NCBI GenBank assembly: GCA_022800315.1 | Contig: JAAWQC010000022.1 | Coordinates: 1 to 41,925 of the forward strand | Direction of reading: 5' to 3' | Length of the DNA: 41,925 bases | Source: Clostridiales bacterium | Lineage (GTDB): Bacteria > Bacillota > Clostridia > Oscillospirales > Acutalibacteraceae | In this document: in pieces, positions 32,601-41,804 of the stretch | Numbering within the stretch: the first letter of the stretch is position 1 | Layout: each line of letters begins with the position of its first letter | The notes under the pieces: model-generated | What the model saw: the letters and a program-made list of their open reading frames with translations, nothing else | Databases searched by the model: none | What the model was told of the DNA's origin: nothing | Position numbers and translations under genes: made by a program

Positions 32601-35252
32601 ATGAAGCATTCCATCAAGCGTATTCTGTCAGTATGGTTGGTGATGATGATGGCATTGACTATTCTGCCAGCCGGCTTTCTGCCGGTAACGGCAAGCCCCT
32701 CCGTTTACTATGAGCACCTACTCAGCACAGTGCCAACGGAGGGAGACAATACGCTGGGCAGCCTTACCTGGAATTTCAGCATGGCCGGCAACGGCTCGAT
32801 CGAAACTGGTAGCTCCGGCCGGGGCGCGCGTTTTGCCGTAGCCGATAATGATCCCCAGGAGCTGGTGGTCAAAACTTCGATTACCGGTGTGGACATTACC
32901 CGCATTGTCATTGACGCCGGCATGGGGGGCGGTAGCGACACTACCCTGTCTGTCAGCGTGGGCGGCGTGGATGTCGGTACCGACGTACCGCTGTCCAATA
33001 CCGTCAATTCGTATACCTTCAGCGCCGACAATCTCAACGGGGAGGTCGCTGTCAAATTGAAGGCTACCGTGTCTGGAAAACAATCCTATTTAAAAGCAAT
33101 CACCATCTATACCGGTGAATTTGTCAAGACTTCCAAGGTCAATTATCACGGTCATACCTACCGCTGTAATCACGCGGGAGACTCCACGGATGAACAATAC
33201 GTGCAGGCCGCGATCAACAACGATTTTACGGTCATGGGTTTCTCCGATCACGTGATGCTGCCCTGGATAACCTACGAAAACAGCGTCCGCGGTACCTATT
33301 GGCAGTCAAAGGAATACTACCGTGCGATCCGTGCGCTGCAGGAGAAATACGAAGGTCAGATCGATATCGTGCTTGGCTATGAAGCCGAATGGGCCATGGG
33401 CGGGCTGTTTGAGGATTATTACCGTTACCTGATTGACAACAGCCTGGTGGATTACTTGACTTTCGGTAATCACTGGCAGAAATTCGATACGGACAGTAAC
33501 CGCTTTATCACGCAGATTGAAGATGCCGAACATGAACTTGAAAACGTGCGGAATTATGTGACTGCCGCCCTGGAGGCTCTGGACTCAGGCCTGTTCACGG
33601 TGATGGCTCACCCTGAGATATTTTTCGTCAAGGGTTACGGCAACGTGCAGAGCTTTACGCCGGAGATGCAAGCCCTGGTTAAGCAAATGTGCAAAAAAGC
33701 CAAAGAAAAAGGCGTTGCCCTGGAGCTCAACCACGGCTACGTGAACAACATGGAGACGCGCGCCTGCTACACAGACTTTTGGAACATCGTGAAAGAGGTG
33801 GGCAACACCGTCGTCATCGGCGTCGATGCGCATTACCCCGGCGCCTACAATGAATCGGTCCGCCAAAGAATCATCAAATTTGCCGACAAAATCGGCCTGA
33901 CCATCACAGAAGATCTCGGCGTTACAAAAAAAACTCCTAAAAACGTGCCGCTGTACCTTCTGGAGGGGCAGGTAGAACCCACCGACGCCAGCTTTGTGGC
34001 CGAAGCAAAAAAAACGTTGACATGGGGAAATTTCAGGGGCTTGAACACCTCTGAAAACGCCGTTGCTTTCGATCTCTCCCTGCCGGAAAAGATAAAAGAC
34101 TGTACGCTTACCTGGAGCTCCGACAATGCGGCTGTCATCAGCGACACCGGCCATGTAACCCGCCCCGAAGCCGACACGGCCGTTACCATGACCGCGACCA
34201 TTGCCCTTGGTGAGGCATTCGACACTAAAGAATTTCCGCTGACCGTCTTGTCATCGGATAAAACTCCGGAGCTTTTTGTTCCCGATTTTCTGGAGTATCC
34301 TACCGCGTGGGTCTCGAATACCGTAACGGCCAAAACACAGGATGGAAAAGTGGTATTTACGGCCCCTGCGGGCAACTCCTATCAAAACACAAAGCTCACA
34401 CTCAGCGAAGCGTTTATTGTTCCCCAATCGATTTGGGACGACACCTACCTGGAATATGACTTTACCGTCCCCTCGGAAAAAGTGCAGATAACCATGTCGT
34501 ACACGTCAAAAGCCAACAATACGGCGATCGTCAACCTGGGGCAGTTGATGGACGGCGATACCTCCAGCAACGCAGATCATTACCATGGCAGTGCCAAAGG
34601 CCGGCTGAGCATACAGGAAATTGTCGATTATATCAATACGCAGCCCGATGCCGGATGGGGCAAAATTGACAAAATAACGGGGGATCAGTTCTATATCAAA
34701 GATATAACACTGTGGTTTTCATCGCCGAACTCATCGGTTCACTTTGACACTTTCCGCGTGGTATATGAGGAAGATACCACGCAGCCGACAGCCCATACCC
34801 TGTCGGTCACAGCCGGAGAAGGCGGTACGGTCAGGATAGGCGACGGTACCCCCGGATTGTCGGCGGCTCAAACGGCTGTAAGCGGCACGGATGTCACCGT
34901 TACCGCTGAGGCGAACGAAAACTATGTCTTCGACGGCTGGTTTGAAAACGGCGCCAAAATTTCATCCGGCAGCGTATTCACTTTTTCCCTTACGTCCGAC
35001 CGCACCCTTGAGGCCCGATTCAAGGCGGCCGGCGGAAATACCGATAACACCACCGGATCGGATAACACGACAGGGTTCGATAACACGACAAGGTCGGACA
35101 ACACCACCAGAGCAGACACCCCCCTGCCGGATACTGGGGACAGCCACAATCTGAATCTCATTTTGTGTATGGGCATCGCGTCATTGGCCGTTATCGGCGG
35201 GCTGACTGTGACCAGCAGAAAACAGCGCGATGAATCACATTATTCAGCCTGA
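32601..35252 (+). CDS. secreted PHP-domain protein with LPDTG cell-wall anchor
   Basis: An 883-residue exported protein. Signal peptide ~1-31 (KRILSVWLVMMMALTILPAG). Residues ~33-172: beta-rich carbohydrate-binding-like domain. ~178-430: PHP phosphoesterase domain with metal ligands visible as HGHTYRCNHAG (H183, H185, H191), H217 in FSDHVM, E261, H291 in GNHWQ, H337 in MAHPE and DAH at 409-411. ~490-550: bacterial Ig-like domain. ~558-722: beta domain. ~732-810: InlB B-repeat-like domain (YVFDGWFENGAKI). ~811-840: DNTT repeats. LPDTG at 842-846, then a hydrophobic helix and RKQR tail, a sortase A-type sorting signal. PHP enzymes normally act inside the cell (histidinol phosphatase, DNA polymerase). 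A GAGGG site precedes ATG 32601. Confidence 0.85.
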   Translation: MKHSIKRILSVWLVMMMALTILPAGFLPVTASPSVYYEHLLSTVPTEGDNTLGSLTWNFSMAGNGSIETGSSGRGARFAVADNDPQELVVKTSITGVDITRIVIDAGMGGGSDTTLSVSVGGVDVGTDVPLSNTVNSYTFSADNLNGEVAVKLKATVSGKQSYLKAITIYTGEFVKTSKVNYHGHTYRCNHAGDSTDEQYVQAAINNDFTVMGFSDHVMLPWITYENSVRGTYWQSKEYYRAIRALQEKYEGQIDIVLGYEAEWAMGGLFEDYYRYLIDNSLVDYLTFGNHWQKFDTDSNRFITQIEDAEHELENVRNYVTAALEALDSGLFTVMAHPEIFFVKGYGNVQSFTPEMQALVKQMCKKAKEKGVALELNHGYVNNMETRACYTDFWNIVKEVGNTVVIGVDAHYPGAYNESVRQRIIKFADKIGLTITEDLGVTKKTPKNVPLYLLEGQVEPTDASFVAEAKKTLTWGNFRGLNTSENAVAFDLSLPEKIKDCTLTWSSDNAAVISDTGHVTRPEADTAVTMTATIALGEAFDTKEFPLTVLSSDKTPELFVPDFLEYPTAWVSNTVTAKTQDGKVVFTAPAGNSYQNTKLTLSEAFIVPQSIWDDTYLEYDFTVPSEKVQITMSYTSKANNTAIVNLGQLMDGDTSSNADHYHGSAKGRLSIQEIVDYINTQPDAGWGKIDKITGDQFYIKDITLWFSSPNSSVHFDTFRVVYEEDTTQPTAHTLSVTAGEGGTVRIGDGTPGLSAAQTAVSGTDVTVTAEANENYVFDGWFENGAKISSGSVFTFSLTSDRTLEARFKAAGGNTDNTTGSDNTTGFDNTTRSDNTTRADTPLPDTGDSHNLNLILCMGIASLAVIGGLTVTSRKQRDESHYSA

Positions 35253-35376
35253 AACGTCAACCCGTGTTAAATGGTAACAGACCCGCGCATGGGTGGAGTG
35301 TCTGCCGTCGAACCGTCTTTTTTCCATGGTTCAATGTGCGGGTGTGGGCAGAGCTTCATTGATCAACACATAAATC

Positions 35377-35422
35377 AAAAACCACCGGAACCCGCATGAA
35401 TAAACGGGTTCCGGTGGTTTTT
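35377..35422. terminator. bidirectional intrinsic terminator
   Basis: An 18-bp perfect stem (35377-35394 with 35405-35422) with A-run and T-run on opposite sides. It serves the LPDTG gene and, on the other strand, tRNA-Val. Confidence 0.88.
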
Positions 35423-35425
35423 GTT

Positions 35426-35501
35426 TGGTGGACGTTAACGGACTTGAACCGCTGACCCTTCGCACGTCAAGCGAATGCTCTACCAGCTGAGCTAAACGTC
35501 C
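35426..35501 (-). tRNA. tRNA-Val (GAC)
   Basis: On the minus strand a 76-nt cloverleaf: acceptor GGACGTT paired with AACGTCC, D-arm AGCTCAGCTGGTAGAGC, anticodon stem TTCGC/GCGAA with loop TTGACGT (anticodon GAC, valine), T-arm with TTCAAGT, and an encoded terminal ACCA (discriminator A). All arms pair. Confidence 0.93.
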
Positions 35502-35659
35502 TTATTCTTCACAGCCACTGCCACGGGAGAACGTATGCCATTATATATAAAAGCGGACCGCTTGTCAAGTGCGACCAGCGCATTTTCTTGTGTGACCGAC
35601 AATATTTTTTCACCTGCCTTGCCTGCAAAAAGAGGGGAAATACACGGCGTCTTCCCCTT

Positions 35660-36349
35660 CTATTGCTTGTCCGGCCGTTTTCGGCGGCGGAGATACCGAC
35701 GGTACAGCAGATAGGAGATACCGGAGACCAGGGGCAGTGCCGCACAGGATATCCAGAAGCCGGGTGACCCCGGCTGTGTAATCGTACGCCCCAGAAAGGT
35801 GGCCGCCGCCATAAAGGGAAGCATCCCCACCATAGCGCCCACGATATACCGGCGATAACGAAGCCCCATGGCACCGAAGAGAAGACTGCTGACGTCACAG
35901 GGGATCACCCCGATCACCTTTACGAAATAGGCCAGAAAATACTCGTTATCCGACTTGATCTCATCAAAGCGGCGCACCGACGGATACCGAGCCGCCAGCT
36001 TTTCAACCAGTCCACGGCCATACAGCCGTCCCAGCAGGAAGGGCAGTGTCAGGCAGACGAACAGACCCGCCAGGTTGACAACAATAGCCCAGAAGGGGGA
36101 AAACAGCAAACCCGCGCACAGGTACAGCACCGCGATAGGAAAAATAACCGACAGGGATTTGAGCGCGTACATCCCCACCAGGGCGGCGGCCGCCAACGGA
36201 TAACTTTGGGGCGTATAACGGAGGATTGATTCCACTGTCAGCCGATCCCGGTTTATCACGCAGAAGATCACCACCGCCGCCACAGCAGCCAGTGGAAGTA
36301 TCCGCCCGATATTCAGCAGCCGTGTGACCAGCCGCTTCCGATTTTTCAT
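35660..36349 (-). CDS. TVP38/TMEM64 (DedA-superfamily, VTT) membrane protein
   Basis: A 229-residue membrane protein with six or so hydrophobic helices. It carries the VTT/SNARE-associated pattern: YALKSLSVIFPIAVLYLCAG, LPFLLGRLYGRGLVEKLAAR and GVIPCDVSSLLFGAMGLRYR. A basic C-terminus ends the protein (YRRYLRRRKRPDKQ). Relatives transport or scramble undecaprenyl-phosphate lipids; the ligand is unproven here. ATG 36349 is chosen over GTG 36361 because the GGGGGTGG site overlaps the GTG. TATACT is seen 58 nt upstream on the minus strand. Confidence 0.88.
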   Translation of the reverse strand: MKNRKRLVTRLLNIGRILPLAAVAAVVIFCVINRDRLTVESILRYTPQSYPLAAAALVGMYALKSLSVIFPIAVLYLCAGLLFSPFWAIVVNLAGLFVCLTLPFLLGRLYGRGLVEKLAARYPSVRRFDEIKSDNEYFLAYFVKVIGVIPCDVSSLLFGAMGLRYRRYIVGAMVGMLPFMAAATFLGRTITQPGSPGFWISCAALPLVSGISYLLYRRYLRRRKRPDKQ

Positions 36350-36458
36350 GTTGTCATCCACCCCCTGCTGATAATGCGGACGATTACCCTGTTAATGAAA
36401 TAGTATACCACTGTCGGCCAGATAAATCGACAATTCTCCGACAGCCGTCATAAAGGAC

Positions 36459-36487
36459 TTGCACTTAAACGCCGTATCCGGTATCAT
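36459..36487 (+). promoter_or_regulatory. promoter of the alpha-glucosidase gene
   Basis: TTGCAC at 36459-36464, 17-bp spacer and TATCAT at 36482-36487, 33 nt before the ATG at 36521. Confidence 0.65.
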
Positions 36488-36520
36488 TGTCCTATCACTG
36501 GAGATAACAGGAGGAACAAT

Positions 36521-38197
36521 ATGGAACGAAAATGGTGGCAGAATGCCATTGCTTATCAGATTTATCCCCGCAGCTTTTACGACTCCAATGGGGACGGCGT
36601 AGGCGATATCCGCGGCATCATTGAAAAGCTGGATTACCTGCAGGACCTGGGCATCGACGTGGTATGGATCTGCCCGGTATATCAGTCGCCCATGGACGAC
36701 AACGGTTACGACATCTCCGACTATTATAAAATCGATCCCCAATTCGGTACCAACGAGGATATGGACGAACTGATCGCCGAAGCCAAAAAGCGCGGCATCA
36801 AAATCGTCATGGACCTGGTGCTCAATCATTGTTCCGATGAGCATCCCTGGTTTAAAAAAGCGCTGGCCGACCCCACCTGCGAAGAGGCGGACTACTTCTT
36901 CTTCCGCAAAGGGGAAAACGGCAACCCGCCAAACAACTGGCGTTCCATGTTCGGCGGTTCCGCGTGGGAGCCGGTGGGCGACGGCCGTTATTATATGCAT
37001 ATTTTCGGTAAAAAACAGCCCGACCTCAACTGGGAAAACCCGAAGCTGCGAAAAGCCCTGTACGACATGATCAATTACTGGCTGGACAAGGGCGTGGGCG
37101 GCTTCCGTATCGACGCCATCATCCACATCAAAAAGGACCCGACCCTGGCCAGCCGCGCGCCGGAAGCGGACGGCATGTGCGGGCTGGTGGAATGCTGCCG
37201 CAACTATCCCGGCATCGGCGAGTTCCTCACCGAGATGCGGGAGCAGACCTTTGACCGTGCCGACTGCATGACGGTGGCGGAGGCGCCCGGCGTCCCCTAT
37301 GAACAGTACGGTGACTATGTGGGCCAGCCGGGCTATTTCTCTATGATGTTCGACTTCACCTATACCGAGATTTACGCGGGATGGGCCAGCAGCTGGAAGG
37401 GCTATAAAAAAATCGGCGAATGGACCGTTCCCGAGTTCCGCGACATGCTGTTCCGCAGCCAGACCGAAATCCAGAAGGTGGGCTGGGGCGCCGTGTATCT
37501 GGAGAATCACGACTATCCCCGCTCCCTCGACAAGTACATACCCGATGAGGATCACGGCTTCGCCAGCGCCACCATGCTGGCCACCCTGTACTTCCTGCTG
37601 CGCGGCACCCCCTTCATCTATCAGGGACAGGAGCTGGGCATGTCCAACTGCCCGTGGGACAGCGTGGAGGAATTCAACGACATCTCCACCCTCAATCAGT
37701 ATCAGTTGGTCCAGCGCGAGGGCTGCACGCCGGAGGAAGCGCTCAAGGTGGTCGGTAAATACAGCCGTGACAATGCCCGCACCCCTTTCCCGTGGAACAG
37801 CGGAAAAAATGCCGGCTTCACCACCGGCAAACCGTGGCTGAAGGTCAACCCCAGCTATGTGGCCATCAATGCTGAGGATGAGAAGAAACGGGACGATTCG
37901 GTCTACGCCTATTACAAAAAACTGGTAGCCCTGCGCAAGGATCCCGCCACCAGCGGCCCTCTCGGGTATGGCACCATCACCCCCTGCCTGCTGGATTATG
38001 ACGACGTGGTCGCCTATATCCGTTCCGAAGATGGGCAGAATATCCTGGTGGTCAACCACTTCGGCAGCGGTGTGCGGAAAGTGACCCTCCCCTATGACGT
38101 GCAGCAGGTGCTGCTCACCAACTACCCCGCTACCAATATCGCGGGCGGCGTCCTCACCCTGCAGCCCTATCAGTCGGTGGTAGCTCAAATCGGCTGA
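36521..38197 (+). CDS. GH13 alpha-glucosidase (oligo-1,6-glucosidase type)
   Basis: A 558-residue GH13 enzyme. Opening WWQNAIAYQIYPRSFYDSNGDG is typical of subfamily 13_31/oligo-1,6-glucosidase/trehalose-6-phosphate hydrolase members. Conserved regions: DLVLNHCSDEH, nucleophile Asp in GGFRIDAI, acid/base Glu in MTVAEAPG and Asp in LENHDYPR. There is no signal peptide, so it acts in the cytoplasm, probably splitting imported alpha-glucosides. Trehalose-6-phosphate hydrolase is an alternative; the exact specificity is not readable. ACAGGAGGA precedes ATG 36521, with its own promoter and terminator. Confidence 0.9.
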   Translation: MERKWWQNAIAYQIYPRSFYDSNGDGVGDIRGIIEKLDYLQDLGIDVVWICPVYQSPMDDNGYDISDYYKIDPQFGTNEDMDELIAEAKKRGIKIVMDLVLNHCSDEHPWFKKALADPTCEEADYFFFRKGENGNPPNNWRSMFGGSAWEPVGDGRYYMHIFGKKQPDLNWENPKLRKALYDMINYWLDKGVGGFRIDAIIHIKKDPTLASRAPEADGMCGLVECCRNYPGIGEFLTEMREQTFDRADCMTVAEAPGVPYEQYGDYVGQPGYFSMMFDFTYTEIYAGWASSWKGYKKIGEWTVPEFRDMLFRSQTEIQKVGWGAVYLENHDYPRSLDKYIPDEDHGFASATMLATLYFLLRGTPFIYQGQELGMSNCPWDSVEEFNDISTLNQYQLVQREGCTPEEALKVVGKYSRDNARTPFPWNSGKNAGFTTGKPWLKVNPSYVAINAEDEKKRDDSVYAYYKKLVALRKDPATSGPLGYGTITPCLLDYDDVVAYIRSEDGQNILVVNHFGSGVRKVTLPYDVQQVLLTNYPATNIAGGVLTLQPYQSVVAQIG

Positions 38198-38216
38198 TTC
38201 CAGCACTTTAACTAAA

Positions 38217-38255
38217 AAACCCCCGTGTGCTTTACCAGAGCACACGGGGGTTTCG
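38217..38255. terminator. intrinsic terminator
   Basis: A 15-bp stem (38217-38231 with 38239-38253) with A-run and T-run, between the alpha-glucosidase and the convergent pheT. Suits both strands. Confidence 0.85.
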
Positions 38256-38350
38256 TTTGAAAATCGGGTAATATTGAAAAAGTTATACAGCCAGACAACC
38301 ACCGCGCAGCGGCTTACGGGAGTGCCCTGCGCTGACACACGGAAAACAGG

Positions 38351-40723
38351 TTATTTTTTCAGACGGATACCCTTTTCCTCAAAGCGGGCGATGAGGTCGT
38401 CGATGACCTGCTGCACCTCTTCCCTTTTCATAGTCTTTTCGGCGGAAGAGAAGGACAGGCGCAGGGTTACGCTGTCGAAGCCGTCCCCGCCCTCATACAC
38501 ATCGGTCAGGCGTACCTTCTTCAGATCGCCGGCCGTCAGGCCCTTCCACACCGCCTGCAACGCGGCGAAGGGGGTACCCTTCTCGGTCAGGAGGGTCAGG
38601 TCGGCATCGATTCCAGGATACTTGGAGGGGTCCTCGTAATCCAGACCGGCGGCGGGACAGGCGGCAAACCGGTCCATATCCCATTCCGCCACCAGGACGG
38701 CCGCCTTTTTATCAATGCGGTTTTTCACGTTGGGGTGCAGCACGCTCATAAAGCCGATGGTCTCCCCGTTCAGCTCGATGTGGGCGGTGTTGCGGGGATG
38801 CTGCCAGCCATGGGCTGGTGTTTCGGTGCGGACAAAGTTCAGCTCCCGATTCTTCTGGATGGCCGCCAGCGCGGTGAGAATATCCTTCAGCTCGAAGAAC
38901 AGAGACTTCTCATCCTTTTCGCGGCTGTATAACACGATGCCCAGCTTTTTGCGCTCGTTGCAGGACCCGTCCTCCCCGCGGCCCTCCACCACACGGGCGA
39001 TCTCGAAGAGGCCGTAATGGTCGGAAAAGGCGCGGTTCTCGTTCACCATGGTGAGCAGGGTGGGGATGAGGGAACGGCGCAGCACCTTGTGGTCGGGAGA
39101 CATGGAGTTGACCAGGGACACATTGTCCTCCACCGGCACGCCGATCTCCTTGAACTTGGCCGCGTCACACCACAGGTAGGAATGCACCTCATGCAGACAG
39201 AACTTGTCGGCCAGCAGGTCCTTCGTGACGCTGTCGGCGGTGCGGCCGGCTGTATCCATCACCGGGCGCAGCGGGCTGCGGGTGGTCTTGATCTCAAAGT
39301 TGTCGTAGCCGTAAATACGGGTGATTTCCTCGATGATGTCCGCCTTGATGGTGACGTCCTTGGTCCGCCGCCAGGAGGGCACCGACACGGTGAACCTGTC
39401 CCCCTCCCGCTTCACGCGGAAGCCGAGGGAGGTCAGCGTCTGCTCGATCCGGTCCCCGGTAATGGCGATGCCGGTATAACGGTCCACATAGGCCTGATCG
39501 AACACGATCTCGATCTCGTCATAGCCGCGGACCGACACGTCGCTGAGCCGGGATACCACCCGCACGCCGGGGTCGGCGTCCTTCAGCAGCTTGAGATACC
39601 GCCCGATGGCGTCTGCGGTCATTTCGGGATCGATGACCTTCTCATACCGGATGCTGGCATCGGTGCGCAGTCCGAGTCGGGTGGAGGTCTTGCGGACCGA
39701 CACCCCGTCGAAGTTGGCTGACTCCAGCAGCAGGGAGGCGGTGTCGTCCTGTGTCATGGAGGATTCGCCGCCCATCACGCCCGCGATGGCCACCGGTTCC
39801 CCTGCGCTGCAGATCATCAGGGTGTTCTCGTCAACTGCCCGCTCCACGCCGTCCAGCGTTTTGAAGAGAAAGGGCTGTCCGAACCGTTTGACCTCCACCT
39901 TGTCCACCCGGCGGGCGTCAAAGGCATGCATGGGCTGGCCCATCTCCAACATCAGGTAGTTGGTCAGGTCGGTCAGCAGATTGATTGCCCGGTTGCCGCA
40001 GTAGAACAGGCGGATACGCATATCCACCGGGCTGACCCGCACAGTGACATTGTCCACCCGCAGGCCGGTATACCGCAGGCAGTGCTCCCTGTCCTCGATC
40101 ACGATGGGAACGGCGGGCAGACCGTCATAGCAGCCGGTATCCGCCACCTCCATGGGACGGAGGGGACGGCCGGTCAGGGCGGAAAACTCCCGTGCGATGC
40201 CATAGTGGCCCCACAGGTCGGGACGGTTGGTCAGCGATTTATTGTCCACCTCGAATACCACGTCCTCGATAGCGAACAGGGTTTTCACATCGGTGCCGGG
40301 GACCGTGTCCGCCGGCAGCTCCATCAGCCCCGAATGATCGGCGCTGATGCCCAGCTCCGATTCGGAGCAGCACATGCCCTCTGACGGATAACCGGCCACC
40401 TTGGTCGCTTTGATCTCATTGCCGCCCACCAGGCCGCCGGCGCAGGCAAAGGGCAACACCATGCCCTCACGGACATTGGGGGCGCCGCAGACGCAGTCCA
40501 CCACGCCGCTGCCGTTGTCCACCTTGAGCAGGTGCAGCTTTTTGGAGTCGGGGTGCTTCTCCACCGACAGGATTTTGCCGGCCACCACCTTCTGCAGGTC
40601 GCCGCCCTTGTGGAAGATACCCTCCACTTCGGCGGTAGAGAGGGTAAACCGGCGGATCAGGGCGTCCAGATCCAACCCGCTCAGATCGACGAAATCCTGT
40701 ATCCAGTTCATAGAAATCAGCAT
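38351..40723 (-). CDS. pheT: phenylalanine-tRNA ligase beta subunit
   Basis: A 790-residue PheT. It has the N-terminal MNWIQDFVDL opening, an EMAP-like tRNA-binding domain (about 40-150; KILSVEKHPDSKKLHLLKVD), B3/B4 editing domain (about 200-390) and B5 domain (about 400-470), a catalytic-like core and a C-terminal ferredoxin-fold anticodon-binding (FDX-ACB) domain ending FEEKGIRLKK. It forms the (alpha beta)2 enzyme with PheS and edits Tyr-tRNA-Phe. ATG 40723 is used; an in-frame ATG four codons later is possible. It starts 40 bp downstream of pheS on the same strand. Confidence 0.95.
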   Translation of the reverse strand: MLISMNWIQDFVDLSGLDLDALIRRFTLSTAEVEGIFHKGGDLQKVVAGKILSVEKHPDSKKLHLLKVDNGSGVVDCVCGAPNVREGMVLPFACAGGLVGGNEIKATKVAGYPSEGMCCSESELGISADHSGLMELPADTVPGTDVKTLFAIEDVVFEVDNKSLTNRPDLWGHYGIAREFSALTGRPLRPMEVADTGCYDGLPAVPIVIEDREHCLRYTGLRVDNVTVRVSPVDMRIRLFYCGNRAINLLTDLTNYLMLEMGQPMHAFDARRVDKVEVKRFGQPFLFKTLDGVERAVDENTLMICSAGEPVAIAGVMGGESSMTQDDTASLLLESANFDGVSVRKTSTRLGLRTDASIRYEKVIDPEMTADAIGRYLKLLKDADPGVRVVSRLSDVSVRGYDEIEIVFDQAYVDRYTGIAITGDRIEQTLTSLGFRVKREGDRFTVSVPSWRRTKDVTIKADIIEEITRIYGYDNFEIKTTRSPLRPVMDTAGRTADSVTKDLLADKFCLHEVHSYLWCDAAKFKEIGVPVEDNVSLVNSMSPDHKVLRRSLIPTLLTMVNENRAFSDHYGLFEIARVVEGRGEDGSCNERKKLGIVLYSREKDEKSLFFELKDILTALAAIQKNRELNFVRTETPAHGWQHPRNTAHIELNGETIGFMSVLHPNVKNRIDKKAAVLVAEWDMDRFAACPAAGLDYEDPSKYPGIDADLTLLTEKGTPFAALQAVWKGLTAGDLKKVRLTDVYEGGDGFDSVTLRLSFSSAEKTMKREEVQQVIDDLIARFEEKGIRLKK

Positions 40724-40763
40724 ACGTTTACCACGCCTTTCTGTATCAAATCTAACGGCTGTC

Positions 40764-41792
40764 CTAACGGACGGTGAACTGGGACATCGCCTTGAGATTG
40801 CCGCTGTTCAGCACGCGGATGTCCTTGATGCCGTATTTCATCATCGCCAGCCGGGTCAGCCCCAGGCCGAAGGCGAAGCCGGTGTATTTTTCGGGATCGA
40901 TGCCGCCGTATTCCAGCACCTTGGTATGGATCATGCCGCAGGGGCAAAGCTCCAGCCAGCCCGACTGCTTGCAGGTGGGACAGCCGTCGCCGCCGCAAAT
41001 AAGGCATTTGATGTCCAGCTCGAAGCCCGGTTCCACGAAGGGGAAGAAGCCAGGGCGCAGGCGCACCTCCACCTCCTGGTGGAACACCTCGGACAGCATG
41101 GTTTTCATGAAGTAGATTAGGTTGGAAATAGAAATATCGGTGTCGATCATGATACCTTCCATCTGGAAAAAGGTGTTCTCGTGGCACGCGTCGGTAGCTT
41201 CGTTGCGGAAGCAGCGGCCAGGGAACACCGCCCGCAGCGGCGCGCCGTATTTGCGCATGATGGCGTTCTGTGCGGCGGAAGTATGAGTTTTGAGCACCTG
41301 CCCATTATCCAGGAAGTAGGTATCCTGCATATCCCGCGCGGGGTGATGCTTCGGGATGTTGAGCGCCTCGAAGCAATGGTATTCGTCGGTGATCTCCACA
41401 TAATCCTCAATGGTGAAACCCATACTGGCGAAAACGGCCTCCACCTCCCGCTGCACCACCGTGATGGGATGCAGGGAACCCTGCTCATAGGCGGCGGGAC
41501 GGGTAAAGTCGTAAGCCTCCGCCTCTTCGACCAGACGGCGTTCTTCGGCCTGGCGGCTTTTTTCCGCCCCCTCGGCAATCAGGGACTCCACCTTTTCCTT
41601 CAAGGTGTTGATCTGCTGTCCGGCGGCCTTTTTCGCCTGCGCCTCTACGTTTTTCAGATCCTTGAACAGTTCGGTGACCCGGCCCTTTTTGCCGAGATAT
41701 GCCACCTTCAGCTGTTCGAAGTCGGCGGCGCTCGCCGCCTTGTCCAGCTCACGGAGGAAATCCTGACGAATTTTCTCGATGTCCAGTTCCAT
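40764..41792 (-). CDS. pheS: phenylalanine-tRNA ligase alpha subunit
   Basis: A 342-residue PheS starting MELDIEKIRQDF. It has the N-terminal coiled coil (about 1-90) and the class II core: LHPITVVQREVEAVFASMGF, FPGRCFRNEATDACHENTFF (motif 2), and FAFGLGLTRLAMMKYGIKDI (motif 3). An insertion with a CLICGGDGCPTCKQSG Cys cluster is the usual PheS variant. ATG 41792 is taken because the GAAAGG site abuts ATG 41804 with no space. The upstream leader runs to the window edge. Confidence 0.94.
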   Translation of the reverse strand: MELDIEKIRQDFLRELDKAASAADFEQLKVAYLGKKGRVTELFKDLKNVEAQAKKAAGQQINTLKEKVESLIAEGAEKSRQAEERRLVEEAEAYDFTRPAAYEQGSLHPITVVQREVEAVFASMGFTIEDYVEITDEYHCFEALNIPKHHPARDMQDTYFLDNGQVLKTHTSAAQNAIMRKYGAPLRAVFPGRCFRNEATDACHENTFFQMEGIMIDTDISISNLIYFMKTMLSEVFHQEVEVRLRPGFFPFVEPGFELDIKCLICGGDGCPTCKQSGWLELCPCGMIHTKVLEYGGIDPEKYTGFAFGLGLTRLAMMKYGIKDIRVLNSGNLKAMSQFTVR

Positions 41793-41804
41793 CGTCTTGT
41801 CCAT

